In this document: one piece after another, positions 40,667 through 50,355 of the stretch | Layout: each line of letters opens with the position of its first letter | Position numbering within the stretch: the first letter of the stretch is position 1 | NCBI RefSeq assembly: GCF_018614195.1 | Contig: NZ_JAGGOT010000037.1 | Span: forward strand, 1-64,000 | Direction of reading: 5' to 3' | Source of the DNA: Streptomyces sp. ISL-43 | GTDB lineage: Bacteria; Actinomycetota; Actinomycetes; Streptomycetales; Streptomycetaceae | Length of the DNA: 64,000 nt | Program-made: the position numbers and the translations under genes | Notes under the pieces: model-generated | Databases searched by the model: none | What the model was told of the DNA's origin: nothing | Seen by the model: the letters and a program-made list of their open reading frames with translations, nothing else

Positions 40667-41152
40667 GTGCCGAAACCTGCCCCGATCGCCGAGCGGGCCT
40701 GTGAGCGGCTGATCGTCGAGTTCGTCCGCCGGCTCGACCTCGGGGACCCGAGCTCGGTGGCGGACCTGTTCACGCCGCACGGGATCTGGGAATGGCCAGT
40801 CGGCGATCGGCACATAGCCGGCCGCGATGCTCTTCGGGAGTACTTCGGCGGCCGACCCGCGGACCGGCTGTCGCGTCGCATCTGCACCAACATCCTGGTC
40901 ACCGTGACCTCTCCGGAGACGGCCGCCGCCACCACCTACTTCACCACGTACCGGGTCGACGGCTACTCCGAGGGCATGGTGTCGCCCCGGCCCCCGGCCC
41001 AAGTGGGGCACTACGAAGACACGTTCCGCAAGGTGGACGGCACCTGGCTGCTCGCCACCCGGACGACGTTCCTGTCCTTCGCCGGTCCCACGGAACGCCT
41101 CGACGACCCTGGCGCGTCCCCGCTCGACCCACCGAACTCGTCGTGCCGGTAG
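40667..41152 (+). CDS. SnoaL/NTF2-like protein
   Basis: A 161-residue NTF2-fold protein: ERACERLIVEFVRRLDLGDP, SVADLFTPHGIWEWPVGDRH, GRDALREYFGG, VGHYEDTFRKVDGTWLLATR. Such folds serve as small isomerases/cyclases or ligand-binding proteins; no catalytic residue can be assigned. The GTG start lacks a clear ribosome binding site; it lies 32 nt after the regulator stop and is probably co-transcribed. Confidence 0.7.
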   Translation: MPKPAPIAERACERLIVEFVRRLDLGDPSSVADLFTPHGIWEWPVGDRHIAGRDALREYFGGRPADRLSRRICTNILVTVTSPETAAATTYFTTYRVDGYSEGMVSPRPPAQVGHYEDTFRKVDGTWLLATRTTFLSFAGPTERLDDPGASPLDPPNSSCR

Positions 41153-41201
41153 TCGATGCCGGCGTCCGGCTCCGGCCTACGCCGCCGCCCGGGAGCGGCC
41201 C

Positions 41202-41900
41202 TCAGCGCGGCCGGTACACCCGTAGCTGCGCGACCTCGTAGGACAACTCCGTGACCCCGGGCTCCGGCGCCGGGTGGAACCTGCCCGCGCAGACCGAGAG
41301 GTTGACGATGAGGTAGGCGGACCAGCCGCGGCCCACTCCCCTGCCGTCGCCGAAGACCCGGGCGCCGTTGACCCACCAGACGACCGAACCCTTCCCGAAC
41401 TCGACCTTCAGGTCGATCCATGCTCCGGGCCGGATCGCCGGGTCGCGGTGGTAGCGGTGCGCCTCCCGGACATGGTTGGAGAGTTCCAGCAGGTCCGGGT
41501 TGTCGGGGTGGTACTCGAAGACGTCGATCTCCTGGCCGCCGTCGCGCCAGGTCCAGATGGCAGGCCAGGCGCCCCGCTGCACCGGCAGTTTCACCCGGGC
41601 CTCCAGCACGTCGCCGGTGCGCACCGCGAAGCCCTCGTCGCTGCCCTCGGTGGTGAGCAGCCCGCTGTCCCAGTAGCCGTCGGGGCGCAGCGTCGCCCGG
41701 AAGATCCCGCCGCGGCTGTAGGCGGGGTCGGCGACGAGGTGGTCCAGCTTGTTGTCGCCCGGGTTGACCGGGCCGCCGTCGGGATACGCCCACGAGCGGC
41801 CGGCGATCCACTGGGCGGGCGAGGTGAAGTCGGCGGTGAAGACGGGAGCGCGGCGCGGGCGGACCAGGTGCCGCAGTCGTTCGAGCATGTCCGAGACCAT
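41202..41900 (-). CDS. GH16-like beta-glucanase/lectin-fold protein without signal peptide
   Basis: A 232-residue protein with concanavalin/GH16 features: FTADFTSPAQWIAGRSWAYP, LEARVKLPVQRGAWPAIWTW and a catalytic-type motif GQEIDVFEYH (E-I-D-x-x-E). The C-terminus ends ELSYEVAQLRVYRPR as in GH16 enzymes. No signal peptide is visible (MVSDMLERLRHLVRPRRAPV), unusual for the family, so the start may be wrong or the enzyme cytosolic. Confidence 0.75.
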   Translation of the reverse strand: MVSDMLERLRHLVRPRRAPVFTADFTSPAQWIAGRSWAYPDGGPVNPGDNKLDHLVADPAYSRGGIFRATLRPDGYWDSGLLTTEGSDEGFAVRTGDVLEARVKLPVQRGAWPAIWTWRDGGQEIDVFEYHPDNPDLLELSNHVREAHRYHRDPAIRPGAWIDLKVEFGKGSVVWWVNGARVFGDGRGVGRGWSAYLIVNLSVCAGRFHPAPEPGVTELSYEVAQLRVYRPR

Positions 41901-42079
41901 GACTGTGATGTGCCCGCCAGGAGTCCCCGCACACTCGAATCTTCACTTACGGCAATCGCACGGCAACTCTCGGTTTCCACGGCTGCGCCAACTTCAGCGG
42001 CCCCCACCCCTGTCGGCGCCGTGCCGTGCGGGTCCGGTGGTGCCGCAGCCGGTTCCGCACGGATGGGTGGTGCGGATGG

Positions 42080-43431
42080 TCAGAGTTTGGTGGCCGCGTG
42101 GACCTGGTCGAGGTGGATGAGGATGTCGTAGGCCTGGCCGATCGCGAGGGTGGGAAGTGGGTCGTTCTTGAAGGACGAGCCCGCTTCGTAGACGGGGCGA
42201 GGGGTGTTCAGCCAGGCCCGGCCCGCAGCCGGCAGCGTCCGCAGGTCGAGGTAGTAGTCGCGGTAGCGGACCCGGTCGAGGGTGTACTCCTGCATGTCGG
42301 GCGTGGCCGCGGGGACGGTGACCTTGTCCCAGGCCCCGCCGAAGGTGGCCGCGGTGAGGAATGATCCCCGGTCGAAGGTGAAGCCGATGGCGACGTAGTC
42401 CCGGCCCAGGGCGTTGCGCAGGAAGACGCCTTGCGTCGTGGGGTACATCACGGGGTCGGTGGCCAGATAGCCCACGTGGCCGTTGTGCGCCGACAGCAGC
42501 ATCTTGTCGCCGGTGCGGCGGTGCCACCAGGCGGTGTTGTCGGCCATGACCCGGTCGCGAAGGTGCTCCGCGGCGGACACTGACTCCGGATCGGACAGGT
42601 CGAGGGAGGCGAAGGCGAAGGTCCGGGCGATGTTGCGGGCGTGTTGTTCGGCCCATTCATAGGCGTCACCGCCGGTGCCCTTGTTCGCGGTGACCAGGTC
42701 GAGTGCCTGCTGCGCGATGGTGGCGTTGTGGCGTCGTTCGGTGAGGGGCTCGCGCAGATAGGCGAAGACGTCGTCGAGGGGGCGCAGGCCCGCATACAGG
42801 CCTTCGAGGCGCGCGAGGTCCTGGGGTGGGTCGCCCGGACGTGGGAGGCGACCCGGTCGAAGGCGGCGTCACCGAGCTTCGGCGCTCCGACGTCGTTGCC
42901 CATGAAGTGGACCTTCCGGCCGGGGTGCCGGTCGTTGTACCGGCGCATCCAGGCGATGAGGCTGACGAACTCCTCGCGCTCCCACGGGGATCCGGTCAGT
43001 GTCTCTACGGCGATCTGCCGGGCGTCGCCGGCGCCGCCCTGGAGGTACTCGTCGATCCGCAGGCCGGCGGTCCAGCTCATCTCCAGTGCGAAGGTGGTGA
43101 AACCTTTCTCCTCGACGAGATGTCGGAATACGCGTTCCTTCATGGCGAAGAACTCGTGCGAGCCGTGGGTGGCCTCTCCCAGTCCGACCACCTTGGCGTC
43201 GCCCATCATGGCTGCCAGCGCCCGCAGGTCGGTAGTGCGGCCGCCGGGTTCCGTCGACCGCAGCGGGTGGGCGGCGCGCTCCAGCGCGCGGAGCGCGGCG
43301 GCCGGCCGGCCGTTCGTCTCCGTGGTGGTGGGTGCGGCGGAGGCTGCCGGGGCCAACAGGGCGGTGGCCGCGAGCCCGGCCGTCGCGGCGAGCAGTCTCC
43401 GTCGGCCGATGGCCTGCTTGTGCGCGTTCAT
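42080..43431 (-). pseudogene. Erythromycin esterase-family protein, frameshifted
   Basis: The N-terminal half (Tat-like signal RRRLLAATAGLAATALLAPA; VVGLGEATHGSHEFFAMKER with the catalytic His) reads in one frame to about 42828, the C-terminal half (from QDLARLEGL through MADNTAWWHRRTGDKMLLSA to HAATKL) in the next. One base is missing in the GGGG run at 42823-42826 on the plus strand; the 1352-nt span becomes 451 codons if restored. GAGGAG precedes the ATG at 43431. The family includes EreA-type macrolide esterases, but secreted Streptomyces members may have other substrates. Confidence 0.75.
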
Positions 43432-43688
43432 GCCGGTCGCTCCTCGGTCCGTGTTCCACTGGGGTGAAACGATCACGACCCGGGGCGAAGCGTGCCGCGC
43501 TGGGGTACTCCGCCGACTTGCCCCGGGGGAAACCCCCAGCTCAATACGGTGGCCAGCCACCGGGAGCAGTCCGGGGCGGGAGCCGGCGCGGGCAGATGGC
43601 CCGGACGGCCGCCGGGCCCGCGGCCCTCGTCATGCAGGTGCGGGCGCGTGACCAGAGCGCAGCAGCAGCCACTCCCCCGGTCGCAGCA

Positions 43689-44852
43689 CTAGGGGATGCG
43701 GTTGACCGTCTCGCACCGTACGGCGGTGTCACCGTTGCCTGCCTCGCCGTCGCAGTCGTCGGTTTGCGGGCCGCCGTCGAGGTGGTCGTTGGCCGGGCCT
43801 GCCCGGAGCGTGTCGTTGCCGCGGCCGCCTTTGAGCCGGTCCTGCCCACCCGCGGCGCCGACGGTCTCGGTGGCATCGAAGTCGGTGTTGTCGCCGAAGA
43901 GCGTGTCGTTGCCCCCATGGCCTTCGATCCGATCGTGGCCGGCGGCCGTGGCGGCGGCATCGACGACGGCGCTGTCACCGATGAGGACTTCGTCCGCGCT
44001 ACCGCCGATGATCCTGTCGTTACCGGCTCCGGTGGCGCTCCCCCCTGCAGGGTCGATGATGTTGTGGTCCCCGACTGCGCCGAAACCGCCGTCGGGACCC
44101 AGGCCGATCAGGTCGTTCCCACCGCTTCCCTCCGCGTGGTGGGCGGCCTCGCTGTCGCCGACGATGAATTCGATTCCCGGGCCCCCGAGGAGGACATCGT
44201 CACCGGCGCCCGTAGCGGATCCTTCGATTGCCATCGAATCACCGGTGAGATGGTCGTCGCCGCCTCCGCCTTCCATGCGGTCGTCGCCACCGCCGCCGGC
44301 GTCGCCGCCCGCAAAGCTGACGCTGTCGCCGTACAGGCCGTCGTTGCCGTTGCCGCCGAAGACCTCGTCCTTCCCTCCGCCCGTGGCACTCCCCCCATCA
44401 GTGCTCGAGTCACCCACGAGGTTGTCGTCGTCATCACCCCCGAACAAACGATCACTGCCACCGCCCACGACGTTGCCGCTGTCGGCCCTGAGATCACCAC
44501 GGATGATGTCGTTGCCCGGCCCGCCGTCGATCTGGTCGTCGCCGAGTCCACCGAGCAGGCGATCCTCACCGGCGCGCCCGCAGATGCGGTCGTTGCCGCC
44601 CCTGCCATCGACCCTGTCGGCGCCCGAGGAGCCGACGATGACGTCATCCCCCGGTGTCCCATTGATCGTCCCCGAACCCGTGACGGTCGCCGGACGGCCG
44701 AAGCACGTGGCCTTCACCGGGCCGGCGGCGGCCGCGGGGAACCCCAACGTGAGCAATGCCGCCGCAGTGAGGCCCACCGTGAGGACCCTCCGAAATGCCG
44801 GGCGGCCGGACCAGCCCAGGCGTTGCGGCCGAGGCACGTGATGCACGGTCAT
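43689..44852 (-). CDS. Secreted RTX (hemolysin-type calcium-binding) protein
   Basis: A 387-residue protein with a Sec signal (RRVLTVGLTAAALLTLGFPA-AAA) and about a dozen GGxGxDxLx(G)-type nonapeptides: GGNDRICGRAG, GGLGDDQIDGGPGNDIIRG, GGRGNDTLRAG, GPANDHLDGG. Such repeats fold as calcium-binding beta-rolls. Two cysteines near the ends (TCFG and DDCDGE...RCET) could pair. The spacer units between rolls carry long GSATGAG-type inserts. No catalytic domain is present; a surface or matrix role is likely. Confidence 0.85.
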   Translation of the reverse strand: MTVHHVPRPQRLGWSGRPAFRRVLTVGLTAAALLTLGFPAAAAGPVKATCFGRPATVTGSGTINGTPGDDVIVGSSGADRVDGRGGNDRICGRAGEDRLLGGLGDDQIDGGPGNDIIRGDLRADSGNVVGGGSDRLFGGDDDDNLVGDSSTDGGSATGGGKDEVFGGNGNDGLYGDSVSFAGGDAGGGGDDRMEGGGGDDHLTGDSMAIEGSATGAGDDVLLGGPGIEFIVGDSEAAHHAEGSGGNDLIGLGPDGGFGAVGDHNIIDPAGGSATGAGNDRIIGGSADEVLIGDSAVVDAAATAAGHDRIEGHGGNDTLFGDNTDFDATETVGAAGGQDRLKGGRGNDTLRAGPANDHLDGGPQTDDCDGEAGNGDTAVRCETVNRIP

Positions 44853-44989
44853 ACAGAACTCCCGCTGCCGGCTCCAGGCGATGCTGGAGCAGGTTGGCTC
44901 CGACTCGCACGGGACGAAGCGGAGGACGGCTCCTCATGAGACACATCGAACCGTATGAGCAGCTCTCCACGAGGAATACCGGGCTCCGC

Positions 44990-45228
44990 ATCCGGGTGAG
45001 GCCGGTGGCAGCGGGCACCCGCCGGACTCGTCCGTCCTGAACTGGGCGAAGGACGCCACCGTCGCGAACCCGGTTCAGGCGAGCACCGGCAGCACCGATG
45101 TCGTCGACGTCTGGAACCGGGGCCGGCGGCCGACCGACCTGATCGTCGACCTGTTCGGCATGTACGACGAGAACCGACGCCCCGCCCGCACCGTACGGCG
45201 CCGCACACCGGCCGCTGCCACCACACCG
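44990..45228 (+). pseudogene. C-terminal fragment of a PKD/surface-repeat protein
   Basis: The plus-strand reading PPDSSVLNWAKDATVANPVQ then ASTGSTDVVDVWNRGRRPTD and LIVDLFGMYDENR aligns position by position with the C-terminus of the 577-residue surface protein at 9956-11689 (SNLNWTKGTTVPNLVQASTG, WWNRSWQPTDLVIDMFGLYE-NR). Only the last about 60 codons survive and there is no start. It overlaps the end of the GH26-like gene on the other strand. Confidence 0.65.
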
Positions 45229-46254
45229 CTAACGCACAAAGGCGGAAGGCCCGCCGCGGCCCCGGTTGGTGGACAGGAACTCCCGGAACACCCGTGCGGA
45301 GCGCGGGTTCTGGCTGCACTGCCACACGCCGTGCGGGCAGTAGTCGGTGATGCTGTGGTAGAGCGGCTTGTGCTCGGCGATCCATGCCAGCATGTCCCGC
45401 ATGTACTCGGGGTTGTCGCCGTTGCGGAACAGCCCCCACTCGGGGTACGAGATCCGCTTGCCGTGCGCCTTCGCGAAGTCGACCTGCTGCTGGAGTCCGT
45501 GGGGCTGGTTGACCTGCTCGTCGAAGCTGGTGCCGGGCGGCTGGTCGTAGGAGTCCATGCCGATGATGTCGACCACGTCGTCGCCGGGGTAGCACCTGGT
45601 CCAGGCGATCGCGTCACCGCCGCGGTTGGGGGCGAAGTCGAATCGGAACCGCTGGCCCTCCACAGAGCGCATGGCGGCCACGATGCGCCGCCAGTACCTC
45701 TTCCAGTTCTCGGGGTCGGGCCGGCACCGGTGGGTGTAGTTGAAGCCGTTCATCTCCCAGCCGAGCACGATCACCGTGTCCGGCACCCCGAGGGTGACCA
45801 GACGCTCGGCCAGCCGCTGGAAGTGGTGGTCGTACTCACCCCGCGCGCCGGAGCGGATCAGTTCGGCGACCCGGCCGTCGGGGACCCCGGCCTCGTTGCG
45901 CTCCAGCATGGGCACGTTCAGGACGAACAGCCGATCGGCTCTCGCCTTGCGCCACCGTGCCCAGCTGCGCAAGGAATCGGGTTCCCCCTCGATGTTCGAC
46001 CAGGTATCGCCAGGCAGGTAGGTGTGCCCGGCACGCAGCTCCGTACCCCCGAGCCAGCGCGAGAGTTCCCGCATCCGCTCGACGCCGGGCGAGCCGTAGT
46101 GGAGATAGGCGCCCACCGCGACCTCGGACCTGGTCCCGGCGCCACTGCCGGAAGCCTCTTGCGGCGACGTGGCGAGGGCGCCGCCGGTGGCGAGCAGGCC
46201 GACAGCGACCGTACTCAGGCAGGCGCCCGCCAGCCAGCGGACTCGATGGGACAT
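45229..46254 (-). CDS. Secreted GH26-like (beta-mannanase family) protein
   Basis: A 341-residue exported protein. Signal: RWLAGACLSTVAVGLLATGG-ALA. The GH26-type acid/base and nucleophile candidates are E in VLGWEMNGFNYTHRCRPDPE and E in RISYPEWGLFRNGDNPEYM, with RFRFDFAPNRGG and IIGMDSYDQ between. GH26 enzymes cleave beta-mannans or related bacterial exopolysaccharides; the precise substrate is open. It is the fourth polysaccharide-active gene in the window. Confidence 0.8.
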   Translation of the reverse strand: MSHRVRWLAGACLSTVAVGLLATGGALATSPQEASGSGAGTRSEVAVGAYLHYGSPGVERMRELSRWLGGTELRAGHTYLPGDTWSNIEGEPDSLRSWARWRKARADRLFVLNVPMLERNEAGVPDGRVAELIRSGARGEYDHHFQRLAERLVTLGVPDTVIVLGWEMNGFNYTHRCRPDPENWKRYWRRIVAAMRSVEGQRFRFDFAPNRGGDAIAWTRCYPGDDVVDIIGMDSYDQPPGTSFDEQVNQPHGLQQQVDFAKAHGKRISYPEWGLFRNGDNPEYMRDMLAWIAEHKPLYHSITDYCPHGVWQCSQNPRSARVFREFLSTNRGRGGPSAFVR

Positions 46255-46780
46255 GACGTCTCCACACGCTTCGGGAACCGATGTGTCTGACTGTGACGAT
46301 AGGCATCTCATCCGACCAGCGGCCTGTCTGGTGCCCCGATGCTGGGCCATTCGCGGCAGCCGGCAGCCTTCGCTTGGCCCGACCGGGTGAAAGCCCCCGC
46401 TCTCGTCCGCATGTCGGTGGCCGGCAGGCCGGCCGGTCTGCTGGTCCACCCGACCGCGATCGCCTCGACTCCGAAGCCGGCTCGGCGCCCGACGTAGCGC
46501 GTCGGGCCTTTGACGGCGCCGTTCCGAGGCTGGATCAGGAGCTGGAACGAAGACCCTCGCCCCTTCGACTGGACCAGGGTGTCGAGAGCCTCGAACGACT
46601 CGTCTCAATTTCTTGAACGAATTCCTGACGAGGGGGCCAGTTCGCAGCCGTAGGTCCCTTTGAATTCGGGCTCCCACCAGGATTGGCCGAAATTCGTTCA
46701 CCTCACGGAAACTGACGCGGCGCGAAATGCGTTCGATGTTCTGTCAGGGCAATCAGGGAGTTCCACCCAAGGAGTACACC
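46255..46780. other. 526-bp intergenic region
   Basis: Divergent region between GH26-like and glycosyltransferase genes. A plus-strand reading at about 46500-46618 (RAFDGAVPRLDQELERRPSP then LRLDQGVESLERLVSIS) ends in a stop and looks like the 3' end of a lost gene; not identified. The final 30 bp carry the AAGGAG ribosome binding site of the next gene. Confidence 0.4.
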
Positions 46781-47899
46781 GTGCGCATCCTGTTCACCGG
46801 CCCCGCTGCGGCAGGCCACCTGTTCCCGATGGTGCCGACCGCGCAGGCACTCCAGGCCGCCGGGCACCAGGTGCTGTTCGCCGGTTCGGCCCCGCTCGAC
46901 CAGATGCGGCAGGCCGGCCTGCCCATCGTCGAGATCGGCGACGGCTCGACGCTGATGGAGGCCTTCCGGCGCGCCTCGGACGGCACCGATCCGCAGTTCA
47001 TCACAGACGGAAACACCCTCGAGGACACTCAGCGGCTGGCCGCGGCCGGTTTCGCGGAACACAGCCGGGTCACGATCGACGACCTGCTCGCGGTCGCCAC
47101 CGCCTGGCGGCCGGACCTCATCGTCCACGCCGCCTTCCAGGCCGCCGCACCACTGGTCTCGGCGGCACTCGGCATACCCGCCGTAGTGCACAACTTCGGC
47201 GTGATGTCCGGCTTCAGCATGGTCGGCATGCTCGCCGACCTCCTGGCGGACGACTACCGGGCCCGAGAGGTCGAGGGCCCGGCCACCCACACCGTCCTCG
47301 ACGTCGTACCCGCCTCCCTCGGCGGGGACGGCACCGGCTGGCGGGTCCGCTACGTGCCGTACAACGGCGGCGGCACGGTCCCCCGCGATCTCATAGCCCG
47401 TGGTTCCCGGCCGCGGATCGCCGTCACCCTCGGCACGGTGGTGACCGCGTTCGCGGGCGTCGACCCGGTCAGCCGGGTGATCGCCGAGGCCGCGTCCGTC
47501 GATGCCGAGTTCCTGCTCGCCGTCGGCGACACCGACCTGAGCCCGCTCGGTACCCTTCCCGCCAATGTCCGCCCCCTGCCCTGGGTGCCGCTGGCCCAAC
47601 TGCTGGACAACGCCGACGCGATCGTGCACCACGGCGGCGCCGGCACCATGCTCACCGCCGCCTCCCGGGGCGTCCCCCAGCTGATCCTTCCGCAGGGCGC
47701 CGACCACTTCATCAACGTCGATGCCGCCACGGGTCTGGGCTTCGCCCTCCGCGCGCGTGGCGACAGTGTGGACGCGGACCTGCTCAGCCGCCTCCTCACC
47801 GACGACGACCTCCACAAGGCCGCCGCCGCCACCCAGGCCGACATCACCGCACTCCCCTCCCCCACCGATCTCGTCGCCTCCTTCGAAGCCCTCAGGTAA
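46781..47899 (+). CDS. GT-B glycosyltransferase (MGT/erythromycin-type, GT1)
   Basis: A 372-residue glycosyltransferase. N-terminal RILFTGPAAAGHLFPMVPTA, and the C-terminal nucleotide-sugar site DNADAIVHHGGAGTMLTAAS then RGVPQLILPQGADHFINVDA (H-H-G-G-A-G-T and the D/Q pair) are those of macrolide and antibiotic-type glycosyltransferases. GTG 46781 has AAGGAG 6 nt upstream. It is shorter at the C-terminus than many members but complete. It may decorate a secondary metabolite or surface glycan. Confidence 0.88.
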   Translation: MRILFTGPAAAGHLFPMVPTAQALQAAGHQVLFAGSAPLDQMRQAGLPIVEIGDGSTLMEAFRRASDGTDPQFITDGNTLEDTQRLAAAGFAEHSRVTIDDLLAVATAWRPDLIVHAAFQAAAPLVSAALGIPAVVHNFGVMSGFSMVGMLADLLADDYRAREVEGPATHTVLDVVPASLGGDGTGWRVRYVPYNGGGTVPRDLIARGSRPRIAVTLGTVVTAFAGVDPVSRVIAEAASVDAEFLLAVGDTDLSPLGTLPANVRPLPWVPLAQLLDNADAIVHHGGAGTMLTAASRGVPQLILPQGADHFINVDAATGLGFALRARGDSVDADLLSRLLTDDDLHKAAAATQADITALPSPTDLVASFEALR

Positions 47900-48218
47900 C
47901 ACTGGCCCCAGGGGCGCGGGAAACCGTGCTGGTCGTCGGCGGCGGGGGCGATCGGGCTGTGGAGGGCCCCGGCCGAGGGGCCGGTCGGGTCCACCCAGGA
48001 AGGCCGGAGGGAGATCACCAAGGCCCGCCCGGTCGCGCTGGTCCGCTCCGGCGCGAGGTCCGAGAGCGGCGTTCTGATCGAACGCACGGAGGAGACCACC
48101 GCAGCCTGATCACACGTCAATCCGGTCCACACCTCATACAGTTGGTCATGTGCCTGACAGCAGGGGCACCGCACCACTCCCACGAACGGCAACACACCCC
48201 GAAGGGAGCCATCAGCGC
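47900..48218. other. Intergenic region with direct-repeat copy
   Basis: 319 bp. A plus-strand reading ending ...VALVRSGARSESGVLIERTE-ETTAA-stop is the first copy of the repeat flanking the FAD monooxygenase gene; otherwise no gene. Confidence 0.4.
48038..48117. repeat. Direct repeat copy A flanking the FAD monooxygenase gene
   Basis: An 80-bp block about three-quarters identical to 49587-49666 on the same strand; both encode the same short C-terminus (DRSGA...GDLIEPAEEATAA in copy B). The longest shared run is GCCACCGCAGCCTGATC-like sequence around the stop codon. Confidence 0.6.
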
Positions 48219-49502
48219 ATGACCAAGCCTGAGAGCGCGGGATACGACTACGACGTCGTCATCAGCGGAGCCGGCCTCGCCGGCAGCGCCGCGGCGATCT
48301 TGCTCGCTCGACGCGGCGTCCGCGTCGCACTGCTGGAACGCCGCTCGGACCCGGAAGCGTACAAGGTGCTTTGCACCCACTCCCTCACGGCCAACGCCTA
48401 CCCGGTGCTGGACGAACTCGGCCTCATCCCCGCTCTCGAGAAGGCGGGAGCCGTCCGCAACCACGCCCGCTGGTACACCCGCTGGGGATGGATCGAGCCG
48501 AGGGCCGCGCCGACGGGCCCCGAGCTACCGTACGCGTACAACGTCCGGCGCAGCACCCTGGACCCGTTGATCAGGTCCCGTGCGGCGGAGACCCCTGGCG
48601 TCGATCTGCTCCTCGGTCACCAGGTGACCGGGCTGGTCCGGGAAGCCGGGCGAACCTTGGGGGTGCGGGCCTCGACACCACAGGGCGAGCGCGAGATCCG
48701 GGCCCGCCTGGTGGTCGGCGCCGATGGCAAGGACTCGGCCGTAGCGAAATTCGCCGGGATGCCTGCTCGGCTGTACGAGAACACGCGGTTCGGCTATCTC
48801 GCGCACTTCCGCAACCTTCCGCTGCCCGACGGGATCAGTCACGCCTGGTTCCTCGAACCCGACCTGGCGTACGCGTTTCCCAACGACGACGGGGTGACGG
48901 TCGTCGCCGTGCTCCCGGACAAGAAGCGGCTGCCGGCCTTCCGGGAAGACCTGGAGGGCAGCTTCCTCGCATTCGTCCGCGCCCTGCCCGAGGCACCGCC
49001 CATCGACTCCGCCGAGCGCGTCACGAAGATCACCGGAACTGTCGACTACCCGCTTCACAGCCGGAAGCCGACCGCACCGGGCGTCGCGCTCATCGGCGAC
49101 GCCGCCCTGACCGGCGACCCCCTGTGGGGAGTGGGATGCGGGTGGGCCCTGCAGTCCGCGCAATGGTTGGCAGAGGCGGTCTCCTCGGCCGCAACCGGTC
49201 GCGGCGACCTCGATAGGTCGCTCGTGGTGTACGCGCGCAAACACCGGCGCCGGCTGCGCGGTCACCAGTACCTGGCCGCCGACTTCGCCAAGGCCCGTCC
49301 GTTCAATCCCATCGAGCGGCTGATGTTCTCGGCGGCAGCCCGCGATGAATCGGCGGCGCGGCACATGCATCTGTTCGCATCCCGCCTGATCGGTCCGCTG
49401 CGATTCCTGAACCCCGCGGCACTGGCCAAGGCTTCGGCCGTCAACATCAAGCACCGCCGGGCGGCTGCGCCACCCGCACACCTGTCACACACGGGGTCGT
49501 GA
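48219..49502 (+). CDS. FAD-dependent monooxygenase / geranylgeranyl-reductase-like oxidoreductase
   Basis: A 427-residue flavoprotein. FAD site GxGxxG in VVISGAGLAGSAAAILLARR, the DG motif VVGADGKDSAVAKFAG and the GD motif LIGDAALTGDPLWGVGCGWA place it in the PHBH/UbiH/geranylgeranyl reductase fold. GAAGGGAG precedes the ATG. Substrate unknown; the neighbouring glycosyltransferase might act in the same pathway, but the intervening repeat suggests the gene arrived separately. Confidence 0.85.
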   Translation: MTKPESAGYDYDVVISGAGLAGSAAAILLARRGVRVALLERRSDPEAYKVLCTHSLTANAYPVLDELGLIPALEKAGAVRNHARWYTRWGWIEPRAAPTGPELPYAYNVRRSTLDPLIRSRAAETPGVDLLLGHQVTGLVREAGRTLGVRASTPQGEREIRARLVVGADGKDSAVAKFAGMPARLYENTRFGYLAHFRNLPLPDGISHAWFLEPDLAYAFPNDDGVTVVAVLPDKKRLPAFREDLEGSFLAFVRALPEAPPIDSAERVTKITGTVDYPLHSRKPTAPGVALIGDAALTGDPLWGVGCGWALQSAQWLAEAVSSAATGRGDLDRSLVVYARKHRRRLRGHQYLAADFAKARPFNPIERLMFSAAARDESAARHMHLFASRLIGPLRFLNPAALAKASAVNIKHRRAAAPPAHLSHTGS

Positions 49503-49586
49503 CCGGCTCCCCTGATGGCCGCTGAAGGTGCGGCCCGAGTACGGCACCGAGTGACCGAGTGGGCCGCGATGAAGGCGGTCGTCGCG

Positions 49587-49666
49587 TTGGACCGCTCCGG
49601 CGCCGGGTGCGCGAACGGCGACCTGATCGAACCCGCGGAGGAGGCCACCGCAGCCTGATCGCGTGT
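49587..49666. repeat. Direct repeat copy B flanking the FAD monooxygenase gene
   Basis: Second copy of the repeat at 48038-48117, located 84 bp after the monooxygenase stop. The reading VVALDRSGAGCANGDLIEPA-EEATAA-stop is the better preserved version. Confidence 0.6.
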
Positions 49667-49736
49667 CGCCCGTGCTCGCGACGGCTGTCTCCCTCGCAGT
49701 CCCCCGGGAACTCCTGCGGGGGGGGTGCGCCTTCGG

Positions 49737-50309
49737 TCAGCGGGGCCGCAGTCCGTCGAAGACGACCTGGAAGATCCGCTCCCGGGGCGCGGGATCCGCT
49801 CCGAGCTGCTCCATCGCCCTGCCGGTACCGGTCAGGAGGGCGATGAACTCCGGGAGGCCCAGCTCCGGGCGGACCGCCCCAGCCCGCTGCGCCCCGTCCA
49901 GCAGGTCGGCCAGCCGAGCCTGGATCTCCATGGTCGGCTCCCGCAGGGACGCATGCACGTCCACCCCTGCCGCAGCGAGAGCCTGAGCGAACTCGTTCTT
50001 CCCCTCGGACTGTTCCACCACCAGGCGGAAGCAGGCGAAAAAGGCTTCGGCAGGCCCGGCCTCGGCGGCCAGCCGCGCGGTCTGGGCTGCCATTTCCTCC
50101 AGTCTGCGCACCATCACCGCCTCCAGCAGGGCCTCCTTGGTCGGGAAGTGCCTGAAGAGCGTGCCGACTCCGACCCCTGCCGCCCGGGCGATCTCCTCCG
50201 TCGGCACGCTGACGCCGCGGGTGGTGAACACCTCCGTGGCGACATCCAGCAGCCTGGCCCGATTGCGGGCCGCGTCAGCCCGCAGCGGGCGCTCCTGAGC
50301 GTCACCCAT
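49737..50309 (-). CDS. TetR-family regulator
   Basis: A 190-residue TetR protein. HTH: RLLDVATEVFTTRGVSVPTE then EIARAAGVGVGTLFRHFPTK, with the typical ALLEAVMVRRL helix. The C-terminal domain resembles SbtR-like TetR proteins (AEAFFACFRLVVEQSEGK, ELGLPEFIALLTGTGRAMEQ). GAAGAGGG precedes the ATG. It is divergent from the SnoaL-like gene, and two palindromic operators lie between them. Confidence 0.9.
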   Translation of the reverse strand: MGDAQERPLRADAARNRARLLDVATEVFTTRGVSVPTEEIARAAGVGVGTLFRHFPTKEALLEAVMVRRLEEMAAQTARLAAEAGPAEAFFACFRLVVEQSEGKNEFAQALAAAGVDVHASLREPTMEIQARLADLLDGAQRAGAVRPELGLPEFIALLTGTGRAMEQLGADPAPRERIFQVVFDGLRPR

Positions 50310-50355
50310 CCCTCTTCCACCCTTCGCCGTCGACGGCAGAACCACTCTGGACAAC

